Source: Thermomonas sp. S9 (GTDB lineage: Bacteria > Pseudomonadota > Gammaproteobacteria > Xanthomonadales > Xanthomonadaceae). Taken from it: a stretch of DNA of 64,000 bases. Shown here in pieces: positions 31,006-44,031 of this stretch. Both the position numbers and the translations under genes were made by a program. Position 1 is the first letter of the stretch; every line of letters starts with the position of its first letter. The notes under the pieces were generated by a model. It searched no databases, was not told the origin of the DNA, and saw only the letters and a program-made list of their open reading frames with translations. Location of the stretch: contig NZ_JAJDFY010000001.1 in the NCBI RefSeq assembly GCF_024704365.1, positions 849,001-913,000 of the forward strand. The letters run 5' to 3'.

Positions 31006-32094
31006 ATGGCGGTGATCGTGGGCGTGGCGCGGGAGACGGCCGAAGGCGAGCGCAGGGTGGCGCTCACACCGGAGACCTGCCGCAAGCTGGTGGCGGCCGG
31101 GTGCGCGGTGCAGATGCAGCCGGGCAGCGGCGAGGGCGCCTACTTCGCGGATGCGCACTATGCCGAGGCCGGGGCCGAGTTGCGCGAGGATGCGCTGGCC
31201 GCCGCCGAGCTGGTGCTGTGCGTGCAGCCGCCGCCACTGGAGGCGCTCGCGACCCTGAAACCAGGCGCGGTGTTGATCGGCATGCTGCAGCCGCAGGCTG
31301 ATCCGGCGCGCGCGCAGGCCCTGCAGGAGCGCGGGATCGTCGCGTTTCCCCTGGAGCGGCTGCCGCGCACCACCCGCGCGCAGGCGATGGACGTGCTCAG
31401 CTCGCAGGCCGGCATGGCCGGCTACAAGGCGATGCTGATCGCGGCCGAACTGGCGCCGCGGTTCTTTCCGATGCTCACCACCGCGGCCGGCACCATCCGC
31501 CCGTCGAAGGTGCTGGTGGTCGGCGCCGGCGTGGCCGGTCTGCAGGCGATCGCCACCGCCAGGCGCCTGGGAGCGCAGGTGGAGGGGTTCGACGTGCGCC
31601 CGGAGACGCGCGAGCAGATCGAGTCGCTCGGCGGCCGCTTCCTCGACCTGGGAGTGTCGGCGGTCGGCGAGGGCGGCTATGCGCGCGCTCTGACCGACGA
31701 GGAACGCGCCGAGCAGCAGCGCCGGCTGGGCGAGCACCTGAAGGGCGTCGACGTGGTGGTGTGCACCGCTGCGGTCCCGGGGCGGCCGGCGCCGAAGATC
31801 CTGTCCGCGGCGATGGTGGGCGGAATGAAGCCCGGCAGCGTGATCGTGGACCTGGCCGCGGAGACCGGCGGCAACTGCGAGCTGACCCGCCCCGGCGAGC
31901 GCATGCAGGCGGGTGGGGTCATCGTCGCCGGCCCGCTTAACCTGGCCTCGCTGGGGGCGCAGCACGCCAGCGAGATGTATGCGCGCAACCTCTACAACTT
32001 CGCCATGCTGTTGGTGAAGGACGGCGCGCTGGCGTTCGACTGGGACGACGAACTGCTGGCGAAGACGGTCTGGCCGGAGCGCGCCGCCACCTGA
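31006..32094 (+). CDS. pntAA: NAD(P) transhydrogenase subunit alpha, part 1
   Basis: The 362-residue cytosolic subunit (domain I) binds NAD(H) in the proton-translocating transhydrogenase that makes NADPH. It begins IVGVARETAEGERRVALTPE, has the RTTRAQAMDVLSSQA loop and the Rossmann motif VVGAGVAGLQAIATARRLGAQ at about 167-187. The organism uses the three-gene form, but the partner genes pntAB and pntB lie 2 kb away at 34077, beyond an oppositely oriented ECF operon. No stop or frameshift is present. Confidence 0.94.
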   Translation: MAVIVGVARETAEGERRVALTPETCRKLVAAGCAVQMQPGSGEGAYFADAHYAEAGAELREDALAAAELVLCVQPPPLEALATLKPGAVLIGMLQPQADPARAQALQERGIVAFPLERLPRTTRAQAMDVLSSQAGMAGYKAMLIAAELAPRFFPMLTTAAGTIRPSKVLVVGAGVAGLQAIATARRLGAQVEGFDVRPETREQIESLGGRFLDLGVSAVGEGGYARALTDEERAEQQRRLGEHLKGVDVVVCTAAVPGRPAPKILSAAMVGGMKPGSVIVDLAAETGGNCELTRPGERMQAGGVIVAGPLNLASLGAQHASEMYARNLYNFAMLLVKDGALAFDWDDELLAKTVWPERAAT

Positions 32095-32122
32095 GCGCAG
32101 CGCGTGCGGGTTCGGGCCCGGC

Positions 32123-32575
32123 TCAGCGGCCGTCGGGCCGCGCCGGCGCGGGGTGCGCCCTGGCCCAGTCCGCGCGCTGCTGCGGGCTCATCTGCTGCCA
32201 CTGATCCATGAACGCGCGGCGGGCGTCCCTGTCCATCCCGCGCACCGCGTGGAAGACCGCGCGCGCCTGCTCGCGCTGCTCCGGCGTCATCGCCTCCCAG
32301 CGCTCGGCCCCGCGATGGATGCGGTCGCGCTGTGCCGGGGTCATTTGCTGCCAGCGCTGGGCGCGCCCCAGCAGGCGCGCACGTTCGTCGGGATTGGCGT
32401 TCCAGCGCTCGCGCAGCGGCGCGATCAACAGCTCGCGTTGCGCAGCGGTCAGCTTGTCCCATTCCGGATAGGCCGGCGAAGCGGGTGCTGCGGCGGCCGG
32501 TGCGGCCTGCTGCGCGAGGGCCAGCGCCGGCGACAGGGCCAGCGCAAGGACGAGGGTCTGGGTCATGCGGGTCAT
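32123..32575 (-). CDS. DUF3106 periplasmic protein
   Basis: The 150-residue product has a signal peptide (about 1-21, ending ALAQQ) and is then built of short helical repeats with a W-x2-MTP-x-QR core (RWQQMTPAQRDRI, RWEAMTPEQREQA, QWQQMSPQQRADW), as in DUF3106. It is likely periplasmic. Function is unknown; the pattern recalls metal-stress and envelope-stress periplasmic proteins such as the Spy/ZraP type, an inference only. It is the last gene of the ECF sigma operon, six bases after the DUF3619 gene. Confidence 0.78.
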   Translation of the reverse strand: MTRMTQTLVLALALSPALALAQQAAPAAAAPASPAYPEWDKLTAAQRELLIAPLRERWNANPDERARLLGRAQRWQQMTPAQRDRIHRGAERWEAMTPEQREQARAVFHAVRGMDRDARRAFMDQWQQMSPQQRADWARAHPAPARPDGR

Positions 32576-32581
32576 CGGGGC

Positions 32582-32979
32582 TTACTCCATGGCGACCCGG
32601 CGGGCATCGGAGGAGCCCAGCCAGGCATAGAACTCGGGGTCTTCGTCGAGCAGGGTGGTCGCGCGCGCGCGGCCTTGGGGGTTGCGGCCGTCAGCGCCGC
32701 TGCCGGCAGCCGGGCGCCGGGGGCTTCCGAGGGCACCGGCCGGAACTGCAGCCCCAGCGCCAGCGCGCACAGGGTGGCGAGGCCGGCGGCGGCGAAATGC
32801 AGGCGATGCGAGCGCCGTGCGGGGGCCGGCTGCCCGCGCAGGGCGGCATTGCGGCGCTGCGCCAGCTGCGCCTGCACGCGCGGCGACAGCCGTTGCAGCG
32901 CCTCGGCGTGGCGCGCGCGCACGCTGGCGTCGAACAGCAGATCGTGGCCGGCATCGGCGGAAACGTTCGGGCGATTCAT
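32582..32979 (-). CDS. DUF3619 membrane protein, putative anti-sigma factor, frameshifted near 32666
   Basis: The corrected protein has about 131 residues: a cytoplasmic N-terminal part rich in Arg and Leu (EALQRLSPRVQAQLAQRRN), one membrane helix (about 60-77), and a periplasmic tail ending LLDEDPEFYAWLGSSDARRVAME. The tail is out of frame because the GC repeat at 32661-32672 appears two bases too long. The start overlaps the stop of the sigma factor by four bases. Topology and position suggest it acts as the anti-sigma factor, which is inference; DUF3619 has no proven role. Confidence 0.72.
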
Positions 32980-33545
32980 CGGAAGTCCTCCAGTTGCGCC
33001 TGCAGCGCCGCGCGTGCGCGCGATAGATGGGTTTTCACCGAGCCTTCGCTGCAGCCCATGATGCGCGCGGTATCGGCCACCGCGAGCTCCTCCAGCACGC
33101 GCAGGGTGAAGGCTTCGCGCTGGCGCGCCGGCAGGACGCGCAGGGCATCGGCGATGCGCGTCCAGGCTTCGTGGCCATCGTGCTGGCGGGACGGGTCCGG
33201 GCTGGCGTCGTCAGCCCAGTCGATCGTCTCGCCATCGCGATCGCTGCTGCCCGGCAACAGCCAGCGCAGGCGGAATAGCCCGCGCCGCTGCATGTCTGTG
33301 ATGCGGTTGCGCAGAATGCTCCAGAACAGCGGGGGCCACTCTTCCGGCGGGTGCTGACGGTAGGCGAGCATCTTCAGCATCGCATCCTGCACCGCGTCGA
33401 GCGCGTCGTCGCGCTGGCGCAAGGCCAGCTCGGCGAAACGGAAGGCACGTGCCTCGACCCCGGCCAGGAACTGTTCGAGGGTGTGCCCGGCGCGATCTGC
33501 TTGCGCTTGGGATGCCGATGGCAGGGGCGAGGTGCTCACCAACAT
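32976..33545 (-). CDS. ECF-type RNA polymerase sigma factor
   Basis: The 189-residue sigma factor has region 2 (LALRQRDDALDAVQDAMLKML, WSILRNRITDMQRR) and region 4 (VLPARQREAFTLRVLEELA, ADTARIMGCSEGSVKTHLSRARAAL). It heads a coupled group with the DUF3619 and DUF3106 genes and is preceded by the repeat protein gene 23 bases upstream. This four-gene operon stands between pntAA and pntAB on the opposite strand. What signal it answers to is unknown. Confidence 0.87.
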   Translation of the reverse strand: MLVSTSPLPSASQAQADRAGHTLEQFLAGVEARAFRFAELALRQRDDALDAVQDAMLKMLAYRQHPPEEWPPLFWSILRNRITDMQRRGLFRLRWLLPGSSDRDGETIDWADDASPDPSRQHDGHEAWTRIADALRVLPARQREAFTLRVLEELAVADTARIMGCSEGSVKTHLSRARAALQAQLEDFR

Positions 33546-33568
33546 AGCTTAGTGGCTGCCCGCACGCC

Positions 33569-33898
33569 TCAGTGGCGACGGTCGAGGCGGCGGTCGATGC
33601 GGTCGCCGCGACGGTCCCAGCGGGACTCGGCAAGTTCTCCCCGGCGATCCAGCCGTGCGTCGATGCGATCGCCCCGACGCTCCAGCCTGGAAGCTAGTTG
33701 CGGATGGCCGTGCTGGTTCGCAATGTCCGCGCGGCGGTCGTAGCGCTGCTCGATGCGGTCACCACGCGTGTCCAGGCGCTGCTCGATCCGTTCGCCACGC
33801 GCATCCATGCGTTGATCGATGCGATCTCCACGATCCTGTGCCGCTGCGCCGCCGATGCAAAGCAGTGCGGCCAGTCCGATGAGTGTTGCGCGTGACAT
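33569..33898 (-). CDS. Small exported protein with 11-residue charged repeats
   Basis: The 109-residue product starts with a signal peptide (about 1-21, ending GGAAAQ). The mature part is a tandem array of 11-residue units of the form RGDRI[DE]xRxD[RT], for example at about residues 23-33, 34-44 and 45-55, interrupted once by a less regular NQHGHPQLASRL segment, then resuming to the C-terminus. Hendecad periodicity with alternating Arg and Asp suggests a highly charged helix or coiled coil. No family name is certain. It is 23 bases upstream of the ECF sigma gene on the same strand. Confidence 0.7.
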   Translation of the reverse strand: MSRATLIGLAALLCIGGAAAQDRGDRIDQRMDARGERIEQRLDTRGDRIEQRYDRRADIANQHGHPQLASRLERRGDRIDARLDRRGELAESRWDRRGDRIDRRLDRRH

Positions 33899-34076
33899 AC
33901 AGCCTCCTTGGAAATGGGAAATGGGTTGCAGTGTGCTCAGCAGAACGCGCGTGCTCGCGGGTGGTTGACAGCCCCTCGCCTGGAGATGGCAGGATTCAGT
34001 TGCCGTTATGATGCGGCAAGGAGCAGGCAACCCCTGTTTTGCCTTGCGCGGTTTCGGGGAAGGTGGAGGGCGGTCG

Positions 34077-34373
34077 ATGGGCGACGGATTCGGGGCGCTG
34101 TACATCTTCATGCTGGCGGCGATCGCCGGGCACGTCATCATCAGCCGGGTGCCGGTGATCCTGCATACGCCGCTGATGTCGGGGTCGAACTTCATCCATG
34201 GGATCGTGCTGATCGGTGCGATGGTGGTGCTCGGGCACGCCGACACCCCGCTCGAACAGGCGCTCGGCTTCGTCGCGGTGCTGCTCGGCGCGGGCAACGC
34301 CGCCGGCGGCTACGTGGTGACCGAGCGCATGCTGGAGATGTTCAAGTCCAGCAAGCAGGAGGGCGGCAAGTGA
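34077..34373 (+). CDS. pntAB: NAD(P) transhydrogenase subunit alpha, part 2
   Basis: The 98-residue inner-membrane subunit forms part of the proton channel (domain II) and contains three to four membrane helices with the FMLAAIAGHVIISRVP and HTPLMSGSNFIHGIV segments that mark this family. It is separated from pntAA by the ECF operon but overlaps pntB by four bases. A GGTGGAGGG site precedes the ATG at 34077. Three-subunit enzymes are common outside enterics. Confidence 0.93.
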   Translation: MGDGFGALYIFMLAAIAGHVIISRVPVILHTPLMSGSNFIHGIVLIGAMVVLGHADTPLEQALGFVAVLLGAGNAAGGYVVTERMLEMFKSSKQEGGK

Positions 34374-35803
34374 GCGTGCTGACCCTGATCAAGCTGAGCT
34401 ATTTCATCGCCGCCGCCCTGTTCCTGCTGGGCCTGCAGCGCATGGCCAGCCCGAAGACCGCGCGCAGCGGCATCCAGTGGGCAGGCGTGGGCATGCTGAT
34501 CGCGACCTTCGCCACCTTCTTCCTGCCGGGGATGCACAACATCGGCCTGATGCTGGTGGCCATCGCGCTCGGGGTCGCGCTGAACTGGGCCTGGGGCAAG
34601 AAAGTGGCGATCACCGACATGCCGCAGATGGTCGCGCTGTTCAACGGCATGGGCGGCGGCAGCGCGGCCGCCATCGGTGCGGTGGAACTGATCGGTTTTG
34701 CCTCATCGTCGATGGCCGGGCTGGCGGTCGCGATGGCCGGCATTGCGGGCGAATCGATGTGGCCGTTCGCGCTCAAGTTCGGGCTGGCCGCGCTCGGCGG
34801 TTTGATCGGTGCAGTGTCGCTGTCCGGTTCGGTGATCGCCTGGGCCAAGCTCGACGGGCGCATGGACAAGCGCTACACCTTCCCGGGCCAGCAGTGGTTC
34901 AACGCGCTGGTCGCGCTGGCCACCCTGGCGCTGGGCGTGGTCGCGGTGTGGACGATGTCGTTGCCGGTCATCATCGCGTTCTTCATGCTGGCACTCGCGC
35001 TGGGCGTGCTGATGACGCTGCCGATCGGCGGTGCCGACATGCCGGTCGTGATCTCCCTTTACAACGCGTTCACCGGGCTGGCGGTGGCCTTCGAGGGCTA
35101 CGTGCTGGGCAACGAGGCGCTGATCATCGCCGGCACCATGGTCGGCGCGGCCGGCCTGCTGCTGACCCGGCTGATGGCCAAGGCCATGAACCGTTCGATC
35201 AAGAACGTGCTGTTCTCGAACTTTGGCGGCGCGGCCTCCGGCGGGCAGGCCATCGCCGGCAGCATGAAGCCGATCGAGGCCGCCGACGTCGCCGCGATGA
35301 TGGCCTATGCCGGGCGCGTGGTGATCGTGCCCGGCTACGGCATGGCGGTGGCGCAGGCCCAGCACAAGATCTGGGAGCTGACCCAGCGCCTGCTCGACCG
35401 CGGGGTGAAGGTGAAGTTCGCGATCCACCCGGTGGCCGGGCGCATGCCGGGGCACATGAACGTGCTGCTGGCCGAAGCCGGTGTGCCCTACGACCTGATC
35501 GCGGACATGGACGACATCAACCCGGAGTTCCCGAATACCGACGTGGCGCTGGTGATCGGCGCCAACGATGTGGTCAATCCGGTGGCCAAGACCGACCCGT
35601 CCAGCCCGATCTACGGCATGCCGATCCTGGACGTGGTGAGCGCGAAGAACGTCATCGTGATCAAGCGTGGCAAGGGCACCGGCTTCGCCGGGATCGAGAA
35701 CGCGCTGTTCTATGCCGACAACACGCGCATGCTGTACGGCGACGGCGCGGAGATGGCCAATGCGCTGGTCAGCGAGTTGAAGGCGCTGGACGGCGGCCAC
35801 TGA
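34370..35803 (+). CDS. pntB: NAD(P) transhydrogenase subunit beta
   Basis: The 477-residue subunit has eight to nine membrane helices (domain II, residues about 1-270) and a C-terminal NADP-binding domain III, with GYGMAVAQAQHKIWEL and VVNPVAKTDPSSPIYGMP motifs and VIKRGKGTGFAGIEN. With PntAA and PntAB it reduces NADP+ using NADH and the proton gradient. GTG start at 34370 overlaps the pntAB stop codon, so they are coupled. The 3' end overlaps the convergent membrane-protein gene by 35 bases. Confidence 0.95.
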   Translation: MSVLTLIKLSYFIAAALFLLGLQRMASPKTARSGIQWAGVGMLIATFATFFLPGMHNIGLMLVAIALGVALNWAWGKKVAITDMPQMVALFNGMGGGSAAAIGAVELIGFASSSMAGLAVAMAGIAGESMWPFALKFGLAALGGLIGAVSLSGSVIAWAKLDGRMDKRYTFPGQQWFNALVALATLALGVVAVWTMSLPVIIAFFMLALALGVLMTLPIGGADMPVVISLYNAFTGLAVAFEGYVLGNEALIIAGTMVGAAGLLLTRLMAKAMNRSIKNVLFSNFGGAASGGQAIAGSMKPIEAADVAAMMAYAGRVVIVPGYGMAVAQAQHKIWELTQRLLDRGVKVKFAIHPVAGRMPGHMNVLLAEAGVPYDLIADMDDINPEFPNTDVALVIGANDVVNPVAKTDPSSPIYGMPILDVVSAKNVIVIKRGKGTGFAGIENALFYADNTRMLYGDGAEMANALVSELKALDGGH

Positions 35804-36206
35804 ACCCGGCCCAGGTCGCCGCCAGCACGCCGGACGCGAACAGCAGCAGGTCCGCGCGATCGATCGCCAGCCCGGCCAGCAGCCAGGCGTAGTGCGGTCC
35901 GATCAGGCAAGCCGACTCCCACGGGCGCAGGCCGAAGTTTTCGCCGACCTGTCCGGCGATGATCAGGAAATTGGCAGCGACGATCACCAGCGCCGTGGCG
36001 ACTGCCGCCCAGGCCGCGCGCGTGGGCCCGGCCGGCCAGCGCGCCATGCGCAGCAGCAGCACCATGTCCAGCGCCGCCAGCGGTGCCAGCCAGGCGCACT
36101 GCCGGTCCAGCGCCAGCGCCAGCAGCATCCACGCCGCGGCGAAGCCGGCGGCACCCAGCGCGAGCAGGGGCAGGGCGTACCAGCGAGGATGTGTGGTGGG
36201 GGGCAT
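35769..36206 (-). CDS. Small integral membrane protein of unknown function
   Basis: A 145-residue hydrophobic protein with four predicted membrane helices (about 8-30, 37-52, 62-82 and 105-125) separated by short loops, one containing RMARWPAGPTR. The NFLIIAGQVGENFGLRPWESA loop is the only distinctive segment. I do not recognise a family. The Met at 36206 was chosen because longer upstream starts add non-hydrophobic, low-confidence sequence. It converges on and overlaps pntB. Confidence 0.55.
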   Translation of the reverse strand: MPPTTHPRWYALPLLALGAAGFAAAWMLLALALDRQCAWLAPLAALDMVLLLRMARWPAGPTRAAWAAVATALVIVAANFLIIAGQVGENFGLRPWESACLIGPHYAWLLAGLAIDRADLLLFASGVLAATWAGFSGRRPAPSTR

Positions 36207-36274
36207 GGCGGCGAACGGGGCGCAGGGCCGCGCATGATCCCATCGCCGGCCGACACCGGCAAACCGATTGGGAC

Positions 36275-36280
36275 TAGAAT
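36275..36280 (+). promoter_or_regulatory. Candidate -10 element for sufT
   Basis: TAGAAT is 37 bases upstream of the sufT ATG, the same hexamer as found before amn and lysC-lysA. The -35 region (GACACC about 17 bases upstream) is a weak match. Confidence 0.4.
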
Positions 36281-36316
36281 GGTACGGATTATTCCATTCC
36301 CCGTTTCCGCCCATTC

Positions 36317-36871
36317 ATGTATTCCCGCAGCAGCGAACCCGTCCGTTTCGAGCGCGATTGCCCCGCCGTGCTGGTGCCGCAGGGCGACGAGGTGACCCTG
36401 CCGGCCGGCACCGTGGGCTACATCACCCAGGCCCTGGGCGGCAGCTGGACGGTGTTCGTCGAAGGCAACCTGATGCGGATCGCCGGCAAGGACGGCGATG
36501 CCATCGGCAAGCCGCCCGCCGAGCCGCTGGTGCTGCCGGAAGGAGCCGGCGACGAGGACGTGGAGCGGCTGGTCTGGGAGCAGCTGCGCACCTGCTTCGA
36601 TCCGGAGATTCCGGTCAACATCGTCGAGCTGGGGCTGGTGTATCTGGTCGAGCTGTACACCCCCGAGAGCGGCAACGGGCGCGGGGTGCGGGTGCGCATG
36701 ACCCTGACCGCCCCCGGCTGCGGTATGGGCGAGATCCTGGTGGACGATGTGCGCAGCAAGCTGGAGCAGATTCCGACCGTCACCGAGACCGACATCGAGC
36801 TGGTGTTCGACCCGCCGTGGAACCAGACCATGATGTCGGACGTGGCCAGACTCGAGACCGGGATGTTCTGA
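36317..36871 (+). CDS. sufT: Fe-S cluster assembly factor SufT
   Basis: The 184-residue protein has an N-terminal extension of about 75 residues typical of the proteobacterial SufT form (GTVGYITQALGGSWTVFVEGN) and a C-terminal MIP18/DUF59 domain with the DPEIPVNIVELGLVY segment at about 95-109 and the conserved Cys in TAPGCGMGEILVDD. SufT helps mature iron-sulfur proteins under high demand. Here it stands alone, not in a suf operon. A 7-bp hairpin lies 30 bases after the stop. Confidence 0.88.
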   Translation: MYSRSSEPVRFERDCPAVLVPQGDEVTLPAGTVGYITQALGGSWTVFVEGNLMRIAGKDGDAIGKPPAEPLVLPEGAGDEDVERLVWEQLRTCFDPEIPVNIVELGLVYLVELYTPESGNGRGVRVRMTLTAPGCGMGEILVDDVRSKLEQIPTVTETDIELVFDPPWNQTMMSDVARLETGMF

Positions 36872-36901
36872 GGCCGGTTCCGGCGGCCCGTGGGTGGGTG
36901 G

Positions 36902-36918
36902 TCACGCCAGAGGCGTGA
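36902..36918 (+). terminator. Short hairpin downstream of sufT
   Basis: TCACGCC and GGCGTGA form a perfect seven-base stem with an AGA loop, 30 bases after the sufT stop. No T run follows. A weak terminator is likely. The remainder of the 435-base gene-free stretch from 36872 to 37306 holds an AT-rich patch at about 37090-37135 and the structured leader of the protease gene. Confidence 0.4.
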
Positions 36919-37089
36919 GGCTGGTTGGGGCGCCGTGACCATGGGCATAGCCTCTCCCTGTCATAAAGTGACGCGCAGTGTCAGCGCCCGAGCTTGTTGC
37001 AGTGCAGAAAATCTGCCTCGCCAAGCGGGCTGATCGCCCGGTTCTGGGCTGGTCGGGGGGGGCAAGGCCAAGCAACGAGGCGGGCTTCA

Positions 37090-39505
<2,416 letters not shown>

Positions 39506-39531
39506 TCCGTCCGGAAATCCGGCGCATCATT

Positions 39532-39563
39532 CCGACCCCGGCTTCGGCCGGGGTCGGCTTTTT
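39532..39563 (+). terminator. Rho-independent terminator of the M4 protease gene
   Basis: CCGACCCCGGC (39532-39542) and GCCGGGGTCGG (39547-39557) form an 11-bp perfect stem closed by a TTCG tetraloop and followed by CTTTTTC. It lies 27 bases after the protease stop and is the clearest intrinsic terminator in the window. Confidence 0.92.
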
Positions 39564-39644
39564 CGTGGGATTGCAAGCGCCGGGGTGACGCCGCTGCGCG
39601 AGGTGGCCGCTTCGCGCCGGGTCCGGCGGGCGCCGGGTTCGCGC

Positions 39645-40139
39645 TCAGTCGATGCCGATTTCCTCGAAGCGGTTGGCTTCGACGTTCTTGCGCACCCGCG
39701 CCGGGTCCCAGATGCGCCCGTTCATGGCGATGTACACGCCCTCGGGCAGGCACTGCACGGCGCCGATCGCGCAGCCGATGTTGAACTCCGCGTCGGAACC
39801 GCGGAAGCGCGCCGGGCTGAGCGCGCCGGTCAGCACGATGGTCTTGCCGGCCAGACCGGCCAGCGCGCGCGCGGTTTCCACCATGGTGTCGGTGCCATGG
39901 GTCACCAGCACCCGGGTTTCTTCCTGCGCGGCGATGGTGGCGCGCAGCAGCTGGCGGTCGGCGTCGGTCAGCTCCAGCGAATCCTTGCGCAGCAGCGGGA
40001 TCACGTGGAAGCGGAAGGCCACGCCCAGCTCCTGCAGGATCTGGCCGATCTGCGGATCGCCGACCTGATAGTCCGACTTGGCGTCGAAGTAAATCTTGTC
40101 GATGGTGCCGCCGGTGGTGACGATGAGCAGATTGTCCAT
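39645..40139 (-). CDS. Short asparaginase-domain protein
   Basis: The 164-residue protein has the two active-site threonine motifs of type I/II L-asparaginases: IVTTGGTIDKIYF at about residues 6-18 and VTHGTDTM at about 83-90. It corresponds only to the N-terminal domain, half the usual length, with no C-terminal domain. Short forms of this kind are seen in proteobacteria, and their activity on asparagine is unproven. The Met at 40139 was chosen because it directly precedes the first beta-strand; Mets at 40145 and 40148 are alternatives. Confidence 0.82.
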   Translation of the reverse strand: MDNLLIVTTGGTIDKIYFDAKSDYQVGDPQIGQILQELGVAFRFHVIPLLRKDSLELTDADRQLLRATIAAQEETRVLVTHGTDTMVETARALAGLAGKTIVLTGALSPARFRGSDAEFNIGCAIGAVQCLPEGVYIAMNGRIWDPARVRKNVEANRFEEIGID

Positions 40140-40169
40140 ACCCATCATTGTCCCTGAAAACCGGGCCGT

Positions 40170-41749
40170 TTACAGCGGCGGCGGCGCTTGCAGCAGGGTC
40201 AGCAGCGGCTCCAGCAGCAGGCCGTAGGCCAGCGCGCGGGCGGTATCGGCGCGCAGCGGCTGGCGCACCTGGGCGGCGCTGGCAGTACGCACGCTGCGCC
40301 CGGCGCGATGGAAGTCCAGACAGGCCGGGTCGAAGGGCAGCCCGCAATCGGCGAGCAGGGCGCGGATGCGCGCTTCGGGCGTGGCCAGCAGGTCCTCGTA
40401 CACGTGCAGGCGGATACGCGCCGGGTCGCGCACGCGCCACTGCTGCATCGCGTGCGCGCAGCCCTGCATGTACAGCGCGATGTCGGCCATGTCGTTGGCG
40501 AAGTGCGGCTGGCTGTAGAACGGCTGCTTGAAGCAGGACCACGCGGTTTCCAGCGGGTCGCGGCGGGTTTCGATGATGGTCGCGCCGGGCAGCATCGCGC
40601 GCAGGATGCCCGCATGCTTCCAGTTGTCGGGCTGCTTGTCGGTATGGCGCGGCCGCCGCTGGCGCCAGCGCGCGGTGCGCGCGAGATACTCGCGGCCCAG
40701 CCGGTGCCAGTCTCCGGCGCTGGCCTGCGCGATCCACTGCGGGTAGGGCACGCCGCGGCGCCTGGATTCCTGCTGGATCACGATGCCCAGATCCGGCAGC
40801 TCGCTGGCGCCTTCGACCTGCGGGTGCGCCGCCAGGATCTGCTCGAACAGGGTCGAGCCGGAGCGCGGCAGGCCGACGATGAAGATGACCTCCTCGCCCA
40901 GCCGCGGATCGAGCGGCGCGGGCAGTGTGGCGGTCGCCGCCAGCGCCTGCTGCATGTAGGCGCGGAAGGCGTCGGCGCTCCACGGCGTGAGCGCTTTCTG
41001 CTGTGCGTTGGCGGCGCTGAAGGCAGCCAGTGCCTCGGCGTGGCGGTCGCGGTCCTCTTCCAGTTTGCCCAGCGCATACAGCATGGCGATGCGATCGCTG
41101 GCGACCACATCGGCGCGCTGCAGCTGCGCGCGCAGCGCGACGGCGTCGGCCTCATCCAGCGGCATGGTCTTGATGTTGGACAGGCCGCGCCAGGCATCCC
41201 CGCAGGCCGGATGCACGGCCAGCGCGGCGCGGTAGTGGCCGGCGGCCTCGGCGAAGCGCCCGGCGTGCACCAGCGCATCGCCCAGCAGCACCCGCGGCGG
41301 CAGCGCCTGCGGTGCCAGCGCGCAGGCGCGTTCCAGCGCGACGATTGCCTCTGCGGTGTCGCCCTGCTGCTGCAGGTTGCGGCCGAGGTTGAACCAGGCG
41401 CTCACCAGCGCCGGGTCCAGCGCCGCCGCGTGTCGCCAGCCGGCGAGGGCGGCCTCGGCATCGCCGCTGGCGGCCAGCGCAGCAGCCAGATCGCTGTGCA
41501 GCTGGGCGTCGTCAGGGGTGAGGCCCAGCGCCTGCCGCAGCAGGGCCACGGCGGCCTCGGTGCGGCGGCCCTGCAGCTGGGCCAGGGCCAGATAGCGCAG
41601 CGGCTCGGGGTGCTGCGGCGCCTGCCGCTGCGCATCGTGGAGCAGGGTGAGTGCCTGTGGCAGGCGGCCGTCGCGCAGCGCGCGCGCGCCTGCGTGCAGG
41701 GTCGCGATGACCTCCGGCGCCAGCCCGGCCAGACGGGGATCGGAAGCGC

Positions 41750-41753
<4 letters not shown>
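40170..41753 (-). CDS. TPR-repeat sulfotransferase family protein
   Basis: The 527-residue protein has about six TPR units in residues 20-250 and a C-terminal sulfotransferase domain from about 275. The 5'-PSB loop for the PAPS donor is FIVGLPRSGSTLFEQIL at about residues 284-300, and the 3'-PB region is ETRRDPLETAWSCFKQPF. TPR-sulfotransferases in bacteria and plants modify proteins or small molecules on tyrosine or hydroxyl groups. The substrate is unknown; no sulfate-activation genes are adjacent. It overlaps the DUF2069 gene stop by four bases. Confidence 0.87.
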
Positions 41754-44027
<2,274 letters not shown>

Positions 44028-44031
<4 letters not shown>

